DNA from: Pestalotiopsis fici W106-1
Taxonomy: Eukaryota; Ascomycota; Sordariomycetes; Amphisphaeriales; Sporocadaceae
Assembly: GCF_000516985.1 (NCBI RefSeq)
Contig: NW_006917093.1
Location: 4,241,739-4,298,795 of the forward strand
Reading direction: 5' to 3'
Length of the DNA stretch: 57,057 nt
The notes below the pieces were generated by a model. That model had not been told where the DNA came from. It saw nothing but the letters and a program-made list of their open reading frames with translations, and ran no database searches. Below are positions 39,262 through 52,000 of the stretch, piece by piece. The number at the start of each line of letters is the position of its first letter. Position 1 is the stretch's first letter. The translations under genes and the position numbers were made by a program.

Positions 39262-41980
39262 TCACCAACGACGACTAGAAGTGTATGAGTATCTCCAATT
39301 TCAATGAAACAGCATGGGGGGTAAGAGGGTATGACATACTCATAAGCTGAGTGGACTTTCCGTTGCTTGCGTTTAAGTACAACAGCATTGTCGGGCTCCT
39401 TCTTGGGGGACTTGATCTCAGGCTCATCCTCTTCGTCTGCCCCCACTAAACCAAGCAATTCGGCTTCGATCCTTGTAAGAGGGGAGCCAGGTTCGCTCGG
39501 TGGTGATCCGGGGTCAGGAGTCGATGTACGAGTCGCTGCAGCTTCGTTGCGACTAACAGGGCGACCGGTAGTGTAATGTCCACGCTCGGAGCTTGCTGTT
39601 TCCCTCGGACTGGGTATGTTTACAGGAGGTCTGGGTGGAAGTGGATGATGAATCCTTCCCTTCTGGGCATCCTGCTTTGGAGTTTTTGCAGGCGTGTTCA
39701 CCACTGTAGAAGAGCAGACCTTATCGATATGTGATTGTAGTTCGTCCAGTAAAGGTCCGTCTGAATGCTCATGGGTTTGTTGGCTAACGGATCTCTCCGC
39801 TCTCTCTCCTTGGGGCGTTGTAAGTTTTTGCGGGTGCCGTCCTCGTGTGTACGGACTGGGAGATCTCATGGGTATCCGTTCTCGATCTGTTGAACGAGAT
39901 GGATCGTGATGATAACCAGTACCACTTAAAGGCCGGTGTTCATAGCTATCGTTGCGTATGTACGTATCGTGTCTTGGGCCTAGATGACCAGAAAAGTCTC
40001 TATGCGTTGCCAGCATGGCGCCATTATGTATCGAGGCTTCGGCCTGCTGCGATGTTGATGCTGGCAGCCAGTTCTGTTCAACAGGTATCGCCGATGAAGT
40101 CGGTGTGTCACTAATCTCACCGGGCTCAGGGGAGAACTGCCGTACCCGCCGCGATGGCTCCTGCGAGTGTGTATTGTTTCCAGCATAAGTAGATCCAAAC
40201 TCGGTGGGATCATGCATGTGATCATCCCATTTCCTCTTGCGATCGAACGATGCGATATGACGTTTGTTCTTTCCCATCCGGTCGGCATTGTTTATTTTCT
40301 GGTGGCGGCCTTGATCTCGGTTGCTGTATTGACCCTGTGGACCCCTACCGCGTTTTTCGTGCCGGTTCTGGGTCTTATGAACCTCGACTACGTACAGTTC
40401 AAGACTGGCCAGGTTGACCTCACCCGGTGGGAGGAATGCCGGATGATTGCGATACTTTGGCCATCGATTGGTGTCTCTAACGCTCAAAGCGAAATCATCA
40501 AGATTGCTGACTGTGACCAACTTGGACTTGACGCACTTCGCGTCGAAAGCGGGAGGCAGCATAATTTCATCCGTATACTCGCCAGGCAGGGGTTCTGCTA
40601 TTGCATCGCCCTGGTTTGTAGAAACGATCTCACAAAAGGCAGCCTCGTAGTCATCGAGAAAATCTGCCTCGGGTTCTAGCGCTTGGTCTGAAGCATGAGG
40701 AATATCGCTTTCACTCAAAGGCTCTCGAGAGTCGGCTTCCTGTTTTGCCGGTTCCGACGGAAAGGCCATTCTTTCATTGACGGCCTTGACCTGACCCGTG
40801 TTAGTCAGCATGTACCCTTCCGAAGGTTGGAAATCTTTCTTCGGCCTCGCATCAGCCTCGATTGCATAGCTGGGCAGATCATTCCCAGGCATCTCGTGAT
40901 GCGGGAGTTGGTCGGGGATTTCAGAGATGGGTAAACGTGTGTGGCTCTCGCTGTCAACGCTTCTGTTACTCCGCGGGCGACTGAACGAACGAAGGCGGTC
41001 GCGATTACCACGGTGGCCGTGTCGCTCAGTGGGTGCTCTATGAGGCTTTCGATGATCGAAGGAACGCCGATTGTCCTGGCGGTCACGGTCCTGACGTCGT
41101 TCATCACGTGATCGACCTCTTGAAAATCTGTCATCCTCCCTAGAATGATAATCGGGTTTGTCGTTGCGTCGATCACTCCAGCTATCCCTGGTATAGCGAT
41201 TGTGCGGCAGCCTTTGATTTTCGCCATATACAGGAGACCGTTCATAACCCTCTGAAGCGCGTTTATGCTGTGGGTCGTACGAGGTATAACCCGAATGACT
41301 AGGCGGAGGAGGCGTAAGCCCAGTGTACGCTCTGTACTCGGGCGGATGAAAGTTGACAGGCGGGATTACTGGTGGCCCATGAACACCAGGAGGCGGCGCC
41401 TGAAATCCAAAAGGCGCCATTTGAGGATAGCCAGGAGGCGGGTGGCCAAGAGGTGGTGGGAATGCTGTGTATGGCGCCGGGTGTCCAGCAGCTGGAGGGA
41501 TGGTCCCAGGACCGCTGCTGGGCTGGCCATATCCATAAGTATGCGGTGGTGGCGGTGGCTGCTGTGGCAGATAGCCATGTCCATGTTGTCCCTGAAGGGG
41601 ATGGGGAGGTACGGGTCCCGGAGGATATGGCTGTGGAGGGCCGTAAGAATAATTCTGGATGGGAGCAGGAAAATGATTTGCCGGTAAATGTGCAGGCGGA
41701 GGTTGCGTGTAGCGTGTAACAATGGGGCCCTTGTGCCGTTTGTTTGGATGGTCAGTATCAGACCGGCCGCTTCCAGCTTGTTGCCTTGCCCGAGATGCTT
41801 CGAGTCCGCTGTACTGATGTGAGCAGCTGCATCCTGCAAGCGTCATGATATTGAAGGAGCGACTGGAAGTACTTACGCAGGAGTCGCTCTCGTCGGTTCG
41901 GGGCAAGCGGTGAATATGTGCCCACGCATGCCACAATTGTAGCACGGGGGCGGTTCACGGCCAGACATCGTCCCATTCAT
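39262..41980 (-). CDS. CCHC zinc-knuckle protein, large and disordered
   Basis: Three exons: 41980-41877, 41808-39340 and 39274-39262; introns 68 and 65 nt; 861 aa. The zinc knuckle CX2CX4HX4C lies at the N-terminus (Cys13, Cys16, His21, Cys26) and is followed by PEPTRATPAGLEA, a junction restored only by the first splice. A Pro/Tyr/Gly-rich region follows (about 60-210), then an Arg/Asp/His-rich tract and a conserved folded core with FALSVRDTNRWPKYRNHPAF. A long Ser/Pro-rich tail ends HSAYDRRW, the last residues coming from a 13-nt coding exon. Zinc knuckles bind RNA or mediate protein contacts; a nuclear RNA-related role is likely but unproven. ATG 41968 is an alternative start. Confidence 0.8.
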
Positions 41981-44460
41981 CTCGGGGGACCTTGTTGGAC
42001 AAGGCTGGCCAGGCGGCTGACGCAGTTCCTTCAGTGATACAGTTTAGTTGCCCATTAGGCTGATGAAAATGGTGAGTGCCTCCTTATTGGTGCGAGTAGA
42101 CATCTACTACCTAGGGAACAGGTGAGTATGGGTTTGTCAAGACTGTGAAAGATTGATGGGATAGGATGGTGTTTCTCTCTGGTGGGGGCCGACAAGGGTG
42201 GGGGAAATAAAGTGTGCTGCTATTGTATGATTATAGTAGGAGAAGAGAGGAACTGGTAGTAGTGGGACCAACCAAGTCGCACGAATAACAAGTCGTAGCT
42301 GGGTTAGTCAGGTGGCGTCTGGAAATAGTCGATGCGGGTAACCTGATTGATTGTAGGAAATGGTTTTGCAGGGTATTGTCATGGGATCCGAGACGTTGGA
42401 ATTACCCCCGGGACGCAAAGGTGTAGAGTTTGGGAACAGCTTTCCTCTTCTTCTTCGGCGACGCGCCAGGACCTAAAAAGCAACTGGTCCCCTTTGGTCC
42501 GATGGGATAACAAGGTTTGAAAAGACTTGGTATGCAAGCTTGGTATTGGGGTATCATGGGAGGTTCATGAAGAAGAAGAAGAAGAAGAAACTTGTTCAAA
42601 ACGACGTTCACATACCTATCCAAGATGCGATAGAGGTTCGGATGAAAGACGGGAAGTTATCGACGAACATGGACTACGCCAGTTGGTTTGCGACAGCAAC
42701 GTGACCTCAAGCTCCTCTCTCCACCACAGCTCTCCTGGCAGGGGCGGAGCCGCGTACTCATGCAGTCTGCCGGACGTCAATACCTAGATATATTGATGGC
42801 TGCGAGTATCGCTGATGGGCAGGAAGCCGATATACGCTACGGGCGAGACTTCACGAGAGGCTGATGGATAGTCGGTAGTAAGAAGTAGTAATAATGGACA
42901 TTGTAAGATTGGGAGGTCAGGCGGCGCGTGGAGCTCTGGGACCTTTCTGCAGGGACGGACGGCTGACCAAAAACGACCGGATAAACACCGGGTCATTCCG
43001 GACGTGGACGCAAACCATATGTACCTTACATTGGGCACGAATGGATAATTAAAGTTGATATTGACATGAGAAGGTACTTTGTATTATCTGTTGAATGAGG
43101 AGCCGCTGTTGCCTCGAGCATATGTATATATCATTTTTGAAAAGGGAGGGAAGATCAATGACCAGGCATGCCTGTGTAGATATGAGTAGAATCTTTGTAG
43201 TAGTACGATACAATGGCCATTTTAAGGATGTATAGGTATGCATGGTGTAACAGCAGATATGCAAGGGATACAGTATTAGAGAGATGATCCATCTGTATTG
43301 TTCCTTCCAGAACTAGTGCATTCGAATGGCGAGAGGACAACATTATTACTATATGAAGACAGTCGGTGCTCGCGTCTGCAAGGCCTCTGGAACAGCCATG
43401 CCGTTGGCCGCTGGGAACGGTGGAATGAGACTACTCGAGTTGGGTTGTACTCTGTGTAGGGAGCGAGGAATAGGAGGACCAGCAAGATGGATCGACAGAA
43501 GACTCAAATTGTACCATATGTATACGCTATGGGAATAAAGCTAGCAATCATGAGCTGTCCCATTGCTGGGCAACAATGGCGAGTTTTTTCACTTGAAATA
43601 GCCGTGCCGTCCTCGCGACAATCAAGAAAGAAGTGGGACTATATGGGAGTTCCACAAACACGTGGAAAGGATGCCAGGAAGGCAGAGCGTCGCGCTTGAT
43701 GAAAGAAGAAACATGGAAGTTGAGTCGTTTAAAATAAGAGTAATCGAAGATTCGGATGAAAGTGGAGGGAAGGATGTCCTCTTGTAGTCCAGTCGGTAAC
43801 GGCTAGCAGAATGTTCCGGAGGTAATCAATGACCTCCAGGAAGCAACGGGACGGGAACATGCCTTGGTGGGGTGCCGGAACCTGAAGCCACCGTGCTGTT
43901 GGACAGGATCTGCCTGCTTCTAAAAAGCTCCAACTACAGAGTACCTACGTATCGCTTAGCATTCAACCTCATGGTGTGGCTCTAATGCATGCAGCACTGA
44001 TTAGTAGACATGCCGCCCTCCCTCTACAATCAGTCAGCGTTTTTGCAAGACCTGCACGCACTGTAGCATGGAGGTAGGAAGCGTCTGGTAGGCAGGAACA
44101 GGCAATGGATTGGTAACTCTCCTCTCTTTTTCTCTCTCTCGAGGATTTCCCACCTCCAGTGCAGCCTTTTCTTCATTTCTCTTCCAACCAGCGCGTCTCC
44201 ATACTTCACGGCCTCTGTCGCATGCGAAACGCCTCCCCCACACCCACCAAAGACCGGGCCTCGATGTAGAAGCCAGCGACCAGCTTCCCAACGATCATGT
44301 TTGCGCATCCCGCCACAGCACCAAACTTCAACGACGATATAGCATTCGCAAGGAGCAGAAAGAAGCCGACCGCCAGACACAACCGAGCGCCCTGAGTCTG
44401 CATTCACAACCACAGCCTTTAGTCAGTCAGCCATAGCTGCACATCAATCCGCAGCCAAAA
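41981..44460. other. 2.5-kb divergent intergenic region
   Basis: Separates the zinc-knuckle gene (-) and PPG1 (+). It holds a (GAA)7 run at 42569-42589 and C/T-rich sequence at 44110-44170 that probably belongs to the PPG1 leader. Several frames of 60-130 codons show no motifs or splice support. Confidence 0.5.
42569..42589. repeat. (GAA)7 microsatellite
   Basis: Seven uninterrupted GAA triplets in non-coding sequence. Confidence 0.9.
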
Positions 44461-45581
44461 ATGCCTGGACTACCGGGTTAGTAGACGATTCACACACACC
44501 ACAATCACCACTTTCTGCCCACTCCCGCCCGAAAGCCACCCAGCACGCGCTCACTTGGTGTCTGTTGACCGTGGGGGAGCCTTGACACCAAATATCATAA
44601 AATTCTTAGGCTAACCTTGCTGGCCCTCATCCTGCAGCGTCCGTCGACCTCGACGAATGCATATCGCGTCTCTACAAGAAGGAGCTCCTCGCCGAGTCCG
44701 TCATCGAAGCAATATGCGCAAAGACCAAGGAGCTATTGATGCGCGAGTCCAACGTGGTGCACGTGCGGGCACCCGTGACGGTTGTGGGCGACATCCATGG
44801 ACAGTTTTACGATCTTATTGAAATCTTCAAGATTGGCGGCTGGTGCCCCGACACCAACTACCTATTCCTCGGCGACTATGTCGACCGCGGCATGTTCAGC
44901 GTCGAGACCATCAGCCTGCTCGTGTGCCTGAAGCTACGATACCCCAACCGCGTGCACCTCATCCGCGGCAACCACGAGAGTCGAGGTGTCACGCAGAGTT
45001 ATGGCTTTTATACAGAGTGTAGTAGGAAATACGGCAACGCCAATGTGTGGCACTACTTTACCGACATGTTTGACTTTCTCACCCTCAGCGTCGTCATCAA
45101 CGACCAAATCTTTTGCGTCCACGGCGGCCTCAGCCCGAGCATACACAGCATTGACCAGATCAAGATTATCGACCGGTTCCGCGAGATTCCACACGAGGGC
45201 CCTATGGCGGACCTGGTTTGGTCAGATCCCGACCCGGAGAGAGACGAGTTCTCTTTGTCGCCGAGAGGAGCCGGTTACACGTTTGGGGCCAAGGTGGTTA
45301 AAAAGTTCCTGGCGGTCAACGGCATGTCACATATCCTGCGCGCCCATCAGCTCTGCCAGGAAGGTTTTCAAGTCCTATACGACGACCACCTGAGCACTGT
45401 ATGGAGCGCTCCGAATTATTGTTACAGATGTGGCAACATGGCCAGTGTCCTGGAAGTTGGCGACACAGGCGAGAGATTTTTCAATGTTTTTGCTGCAGCG
45501 CCCGAAAACGACCAGCATAAGGATGCACAGCAGGGTGGCGAGAAAGTGGATGGCAACGCCCTGCCAGACTACTTCCTGTAA
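44461..45581 (+). CDS. PPG1: PP2A-like Ser/Thr phosphatase catalytic subunit, PPG1
   Basis: Exon 1 is only 16 nt (44461-44476) and encodes MPGLP; a 161-nt intron (GTTAGT, CTAAC branch, CTGCAG) leads to exon 2 at 44638-45581; 319 aa. All PPP-family metal and phosphate motifs are present: GDIHG, GDYVDRG, RGNHE, WSDP, the HGG loop, RAHQ and APNYCYRCGN. The segments NLDEC-like VDLDECISRLYKKELL, RESNVVHV, and DQIKIIDRFREIPHEG point to the PPG1 subfamily rather than PP2A, SIT4 or PPH3. The C-terminus DYFL is the carboxymethylation-type tail. In yeast Ppg1 works with a Far/STRIPAK-like complex and in glycogen control. Cytosolic and nuclear membranes are the likely sites. Confidence 0.93.
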
Positions 45582-46190
45582 AAGGGCTGCTTTGATTCTA
45601 CCAACGTTACTTTAAAATTGTGCCCACGAAGCCTAGCAGCACTGATTCGATAAAGACACCTTGGACTGATATCCGAGACTGAGCATATATTCTTAGTATG
45701 CACGATAGATGTGCGCAGAAATGACTCAAGAGTAGATATGGAGATGTAATGAAAATACCCCGTCATTCTTCTTATGAACACACCGCACTACCATCTGAAT
45801 TGATTCATTATCAAGAGCCTCATGCTGCTTTGTGCTACTTTCGAGGTCGCGGGCAAAATGTGCAATTATGAATTTTGTTTATAGATCTTTCATGGTTCTG
45901 TAGCTTCCAGACTTGCGTCTGGGAGTTAGAAATGTTGTTATAGTAACTACCTGTGTTAGGTGATGTTGTGGTCTGGTTTTGCTTGGCGCTGTTGTTTCTT
46001 CTCCTGAGTGTGAGCTGTCTAACCCGTCCGTCCAGGTCTAGTCTCCGAAGCAGCATTTATACCGTTTCGACTGTTTCCTATGCCGTCGTTCAATCCAAAC
46101 TGGATCACTGGGCCTCGCATATATGGCTAGAAGATTTCTGCCAAAGGCGTCTAATGCAGTACGTAGCGACAGCTCTATAAAAGGGTTGGT
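45582..46190. other. convergent intergenic region
   Basis: 3' sequences of PPG1 and the Rho GDI gene; AT-rich, no gene seen. Confidence 0.5.
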
Positions 46191-48046
46191 TTACCAATCC
46201 TTGGCAATGTCGAAAGACCACTCAAACTGGAGATGCTGCTTCTTGTCATCGTCCACGAAGGTGGAGATTGCGTTGTAGTGGCCTCGGGCCAGCATACCAG
46301 AGGGTGCCTCTTCCTCTTGGACTATTTATGGTTAGTGGCCGTACTTGGCTCAGTCAAGGTGATTTCACTTACAGCGCTTGGTGTACAAAGGCTGCTTATC
46401 CGTGTTGGGAGCGTAGCTGCCCTGTGACCGAGTCAGTATGAAATGTGCATACGCCCAGTTTGAGAAATCAACTTACCAGCATTTCAGAGTCCTTGCTAAC
46501 CTTGATGCCCTTGCGCTTGACAATCTGGACATACTGAAGGCCGCTAAGAATCTCGTGCTGTACCTGGAACTCGGCAACCATGGTGAACTTGGAGCCTTCC
46601 TTGATCTTAAAGGGCTTGTCCTTCAGTGTTGTCTCGCTGCCGGGAGCGGAGAGGTCGATAGTGACGGCCTCACGTCCAGGAGACTCCATGGACAGCTTCT
46701 TGATGATACACACTCGCTTGTCATTGGGATCCGACAGGTCGGCACCGCCGCTGAGTCCCAGCGACTGCTTGTATCTCTGTAGAGACTCATCATTGGCATC
46801 TGTGAGGAGATATGTGTCAGTTTAAGAGCATGGCGAAAAGCAGTGTAAAATATGACACGATAAAGGCATCATGCTGGGTAAGCTGGCTCGGGCAATGAAG
46901 GCAAGGCAAGTTGAAACAATCAACTCCCTCCCCACTAATTGTGAGAGCAAATCCACTTTGTCCGAAAGGCGACTCCAAGTCCCTTTCTGATATCTTCGTC
47001 GGCTCATATACGTATGGTCCCTTGACTGTGCATGTTGGTGCACCATCTCGTTCGCTCAAGAGGCTTCCATTTCATCTCGTATGAGCAACCGATTAAGGTT
47101 CAGCCCCTGACCAAGCTACCATGAGCAGCAGCGATTGTCATAGGCTTGTCTCAGCATGTTGTGTATGAGACGAAGCATGCCAGTATCATACGGGCGACCC
47201 AATATCGAGGTCGGGAGTCCAAGTAGAAACTCCTATCCGGTGTAGGCATAGCAATGTGTACAAGTGGTGCTGTGATTCCAGATTTCTATAAGTCTGAGAC
47301 GGAGCTGAATTATATTGAACAGCATCAGATGTGCTGGTGGCGAAGATGAGCTGGAGGGCTGTGGTGTCTCGACCGTCTGAGTGGCTAGCGTGCAAGTGGC
47401 ACGAGTGCGTGTTTGAGGCGTAGAGTTGATGCCCAAAGCTGAATCAGGCAGATCTCCCTTTGCCCACCAACCATTCCTCGAGCTTTGGTGTGTAGAAAGC
47501 GAACGTTGGTCGTGTAGGTGCAGTTGGTTTTTCCTTCTTTGCAAGTCGCCGGAGGTGTTCATTGGGTAGCTCAAGGCTATAGACAACCCCAATGTTCAAA
47601 GATGGATTCCCATTGCCGAAAGGTGATACACCAGTTGACATTTGGATATATACACCAGAGAGTCGGTTCGGATAATATATGCTCCCTTCATGACAGCCAT
47701 AGGACAAGCAAAGCAAGCACAAGACTGTGGCATTGGAATGTTGAGATGATGGCGGTAGGCCATCAGGGTCAAGTCCAACGGTCGAAGCAAAAGGAGTCGA
47801 GTTTGGTAGGATGCTTTGTTCGCGTCGATCGAGAATGTTTAGGGAAGCCCAGGTTGCGGTCGTAGATATCACAAATCCATATGCCTTGGCTCTTGCCGTA
47901 TCGGGGAGATAAATCGTACTGGGGTTGGAAAGAAGAAAGCTTCACTCACCCATGTTTTGGTATTCAGCCAGACTTTGCTTGGGCTGGGAGAGCTTGTAGC
48001 CCTGAGTCTCCTCAGGCATGTGGTCATCTTGTTCGTGAGAGGCCAT
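46191..48046 (-). CDS. RDI1: Rho GDP-dissociation inhibitor
   Basis: Four exons: 48046-47950, 46799-46477, 46421-46373 and 46321-46191; 199 aa, the family's normal length. The protein keeps Rho/Cdc42 GTPases in the cytosol by masking their prenyl tails. The N-terminal regulatory arm ([22 protein letters not shown]) precedes the immunoglobulin-like domain with [49 protein letters not shown], and the closing [17 protein letters not shown] plus [11 protein letters not shown]. Introns 2 and 3 are 55 and 51 nt, but intron 1 is 1150 nt (46800-47949). Its join G|AT reads through YQNM-DANDES, as fungal orthologues do, so the long intron is well supported. No credible nested gene was found inside it. 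Confidence 0.92.
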
Positions 48047-50666
48047 GTTGGGCGAATTGTTGGCTGGCTGGTCGGGAGAGAAGGCGGTTGATCAAAGGAA
48101 ATAAAACGAGAAATTCAGTAGAAAGCCACTTCAATGCTCAGGATTTAGTGGTAAGCAGATGGAAGAATGGGAAGATATCACGAAGAGGGGCAATTGGCGG
48201 TGATGGACGCCCTTTCTAAGGTGGAATGGAAATCAGGATGCTAGGACGTCAGAGGTCGCGCTATTCCGTTTCAGCGTCAGCTAGGTGGGGTTGTGCTTTG
48301 CGGATGAGGGGCACAAAGGGGCGCGCTGCTGTGTTCTGGTTCTTATTCGGCGTCCCTTTTCTGGTTTGGAGTTGAGAAGGTGATTGTTTATGCGCTGCAA
48401 AGACCCGGCCAGACCACGAAGGGAAAAAAGAGCCAATGCACGGCGGCCTTATGAGAGAAACATGCCACGTTCTTCGGCAAATGGGGGTATGATTCAGAAT
48501 TTGAGCAGCGGATGCCACAGGCGACAAGACAGTTAGTCGTTGGGGGCAGACTCAAGCTCTAGCAACAGAGCATTGCTGTTGCGAGGGGCATCGAACAGTC
48601 GCAAGTAAGTCGCGCGTCAGGGAGGAGGAATCTACCTAGGGTAGGTAGGTAATGCCACTCGAGCGACTCTTTGACAGTTGAAGAAAACATCGGTTGTCTC
48701 GAGGGAGACATTCCCGACGCCAGCCCTTTGTGAGATGCAAGCGAGCTGCTATTGTATCATGTATCTCAGGTAAGTACCTGCGTTACCTGGTGCCTACATC
48801 AATACATCGTGCAGGCAAACAGCCACATCAAAAGCATGCCGATTGCCACCAGCATGATCTCATCGCCCGAGTATCGAATACAGGATATGGGAAAACCTCG
48901 AATAAAAACAACTATGGGGCTATGTGAATATAGAGTTCGAGACGCAGAAACGAAGTCACACACGTGAATAAGCGCAACTTACATTGGGAGGTACGTAGGA
49001 TGGAGCAGGCTTTGTATGTCCTGATAGAGTATTCAATGTTCTGGATGCAATATTGTGGGTTATCCACATGTGCACCTCCTAGCGCGCCTGTATCGTGATG
49101 CCCCGTCCAGTGGATTTTAACGTCCATGTTAAACTACCTACAATGGGTCGCAGCAGAGCATACAATTTCGATCGAGCCGACTTAGTCGCTCAAAATAATC
49201 CAAACTCAATGCGACAAATTTGTAAAAGCAGCAAGCGCTTCAAACCGGCAGAAGCTGTCTATTATCTCATTGCAAACCTTAGAAGGACAAACCTGTCAAA
49301 CTGACTGAATAGCGCGTGGATAGTCCATAGACGCGTTGCCATGGCAAAGGAATAGTGCGAATCAATTGACGCGCCCTATTCGGACGTTAATCTCACCCAC
49401 TCCATCAGACTTGATCACCGGAGAGCGGAAACCAGCAATGCGTGTGGCAATAAGTGGTCTACAAACCACCTCCCTAATTATTAGTTGGTTTCTTCGCGGC
49501 GATATCGCGCCAAATGTCAGGTTCCCGTGGCAGCTCGCGTTTTACAGCAAAAGCCTACTGTACCTGTGAGGTACGCGGTCAGCAGCACACCGCAAGGAGT
49601 TGGCCAGGACAGCTTTGTGCATTCAACTCGGGTCAAGGAGTGAAGCAACGCCAAGCCACACGATGCTCAGGGACATTCAATACCTACCCTTTAGCTGCAG
49701 CAGGGTCCCCCAACGACACCACCCGCGTTGCCGGTGAGCTTTTTGCGGAGAGTAGAGCGGCAGAATGGCTAGGGTAGTTTCGATTCATTGAATTGTCACC
49801 AGACTCCTTGGGACCTGGCGAGCCTGGGGCTTCGAGAAGAGAAGACGACCATCCAATTTAGGAACCCCCAGGCCATTTCCAGCATGCCTCTAGCAAGTGG
49901 ATCCCTTGCTGCCTCTTCGTGATTGGCCTTGGGCTGCTTAAATTGGTCCCCGAATTCCCAGGGTCTGTGCGGGCCACAGGCCTGTCAGGCACTTTCAATA
50001 CCTACCTCATGTACTCGACCCTTGAGTAGTAAGAGGGCAGGTACCTAAGGTAGGGAGAGAGGAGGGAAGGAAACATTTGAAGCACAGAAGTATGTGTAGT
50101 CGTACCTTCCCAGGCCCTTCCCTCAACTCAACTTATTCGCACCCTCCCATCTTTTCCCCCCCCCTCTGGTTCTCTCACCATTTTGCATCAGTGGGACAAC
50201 TTGAGCAGAACTGACCCAAAGGGCCATTGCCGCTTGGTTATTTCTTCCATCTCTGCAGCTTCCTGCCGAATTATCTTCTCGCATTTCATTCTTTGCAACG
50301 GGTCGAATTCGGCCCCTAGTACTGAGTACTTGCACTATTTCCAATGTAAGTCCGACAAGCTCATCGTGTGGCCCGAGCGTACTCGAGCTCATCCCTACCT
50401 ACTTTGCGCGCGACTCTGCCACGAACCTCGCGGCTGCTCGCGTCGCTGTCCCCTCTCCTCTCTCTCCCCGTCTCCTTCTACATTCGAGTAGACGATCTTT
50501 ACTGATGCGCAATTGAAAGATTGACAGTGCTCAAGTCGTCACTACGTCCTCTTAATTGGCACGTCGCGATTACTCTTGCGAGCCGTCCCAACTAGTTGCG
50601 CAATTCACACTGTCGGTCCCGTCGCAAAAAAGCCCGCTCAGTCGCGCACTTTGAAAACTCGTCGCA
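48047..50666. other. 2.6-kb divergent intergenic region
   Basis: Contains the RDI1 promoter on one side and the Bqt4-like promoter on the other. Repeated TACCTA/TAGGTA motifs occur (48630-48650, 49680, 50000-50050), with pyrimidine-rich sequence near 50100-50170. No gene was supported on either strand. Confidence 0.5.
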
Positions 50667-52000
50667 ATGGCAGGCCGACAACTACCACAGAAGCACAACC
50701 CGCTGATGGTTGATGATATCCCGGCTTGTACTTACTCTTCCGACCCACGACCACTCAACTTCTACTGACTGCGACCGACAGATCCCGAGCTCGTCTCGCG
50801 CCGGCGCCTGGGCCAGACCCAGCTGACTGCCAAGATGGTCGCTGCTGGCGCTCCTGGCGATGTCGACCCTGCGAGCCTGGGCGTCTTCGACTATGCGCAC
50901 CTCCGCGCTCCTCTTCCCAAGGGAATCCAATCCGGAATATTCAAGTCATCGCCCAACTCGTATTTCCTCATGCGCCGCAGTCAGGATGGCTACGTGTCGG
51001 CGACTGGCATGTTTAAAGCCACCTTCCCTTACGCAGAGGCTCTCGAGGAGGAGTACGAACGCAAGTACATCAAGTCTCTTGAGACTACTAGCCCCGAAGA
51101 GACAGCTGGCAATGTCTGGATCCCTCCTGATGAGGCTTTGAAGCTGGCCGAGGAATACCAAATTACCTCGTGGATCCGCGCACTGCTAGATCCTGCCGAA
51201 ATCGCTGTGACCAACGCACCCGACAGTCCGCCCAAGAAAATCCAGGCTCCTCCCAAATACGATGTCTTGAGATCCGCCTCAGTCAACTTGGCACCCCCCA
51301 CACCCTCGTCAACGTCGCGCAGCACCCGCGCCCGCCGCTCCGCCAGCCCCGCCAAAGCCCGACCAGTCGCGAGCCCAAGGAAGCGGGCCGCCAAATCCAA
51401 GACAGTCCAGACTATTAGTGAAACTCCCAGCGTCAACGGAGCTTCTACTGAAGAAACCGCCTCCGTTGAGGATATTCAGGTCAAGGAGATCGTGAAGGAG
51501 CCTACGGTTGTGTTTGGACCTACGGACGAGGAGGCCAAGGTGCAGGTCAAGGTTGACAGAGACGTCAAGGTGTTTGAGGGAGTGGAGACCACGCACACCT
51601 CAGTCGAGCTCGAGCTCCCCATCGACCAAGGGCCTCCAAGCGCCGAGGAGACAGCTCGCATGATTGCTGAGGCCAAGGAACTAGTTGATTCTGCTGCAGC
51701 TGAAGCTGCTGCTTCCTCGAGTGACTTGAAAGCTAAGCGCAAGGCAGACGACATCACTGCCGGAGACGACGAGGACGAGGCCAACGGCGAGGGCGAGGCT
51801 GCAGATGGCCCTCGATCCAAGAAGGTAAAGCCGAATGTAGAGTTGAGAAAAGCCCGCGTCCGAAATCGGGCACTCATTGGTCTAAGTGCAACGCTCGCAG
51901 TTGGGTAAGTGTTACAAGCCTCATGCATCTTGATGGGTGGAGATATTTTGCTAACCGTCACGGCAGTGCCCTCATCCCGTACGTGATGGGTGTCTTTTAA
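50667..52000 (+). CDS. bqt4: Bqt4-like APSES/KilA-N protein with C-terminal membrane anchor
   Basis: Exons 50667-50727, 50782-51904 and 51967-52000; introns 54 and 62 nt; 405 aa. The N-terminus reads [12 protein letters not shown], then an APSES/KilA-N-type fold (about 50-150) with [34 protein letters not shown], and [15 protein letters not shown] long low-complexity linker with basic [13 protein letters not shown] and acidic [11 protein letters not shown] tracts follows. The final 22 residues (384-405) form a hydrophobic tail anchor, completed by the tiny last exon. This layout matches fission-yeast Bqt4, an inner-nuclear-membrane protein that tethers telomeres and binds membrane-remodelling partners. 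DNA binding by this APSES fold should not be assumed. An alternative Met at 50835 would lose the conserved N-terminus. Confidence 0.9.

Noticed and set aside
47444..47872. 142-codon frame inside the long RDI1 intron as a nested gene
   Set aside because: It starts at GTG, has only a late internal ATG, shows no family motif and lies in the sense strand of a well-supported intron.
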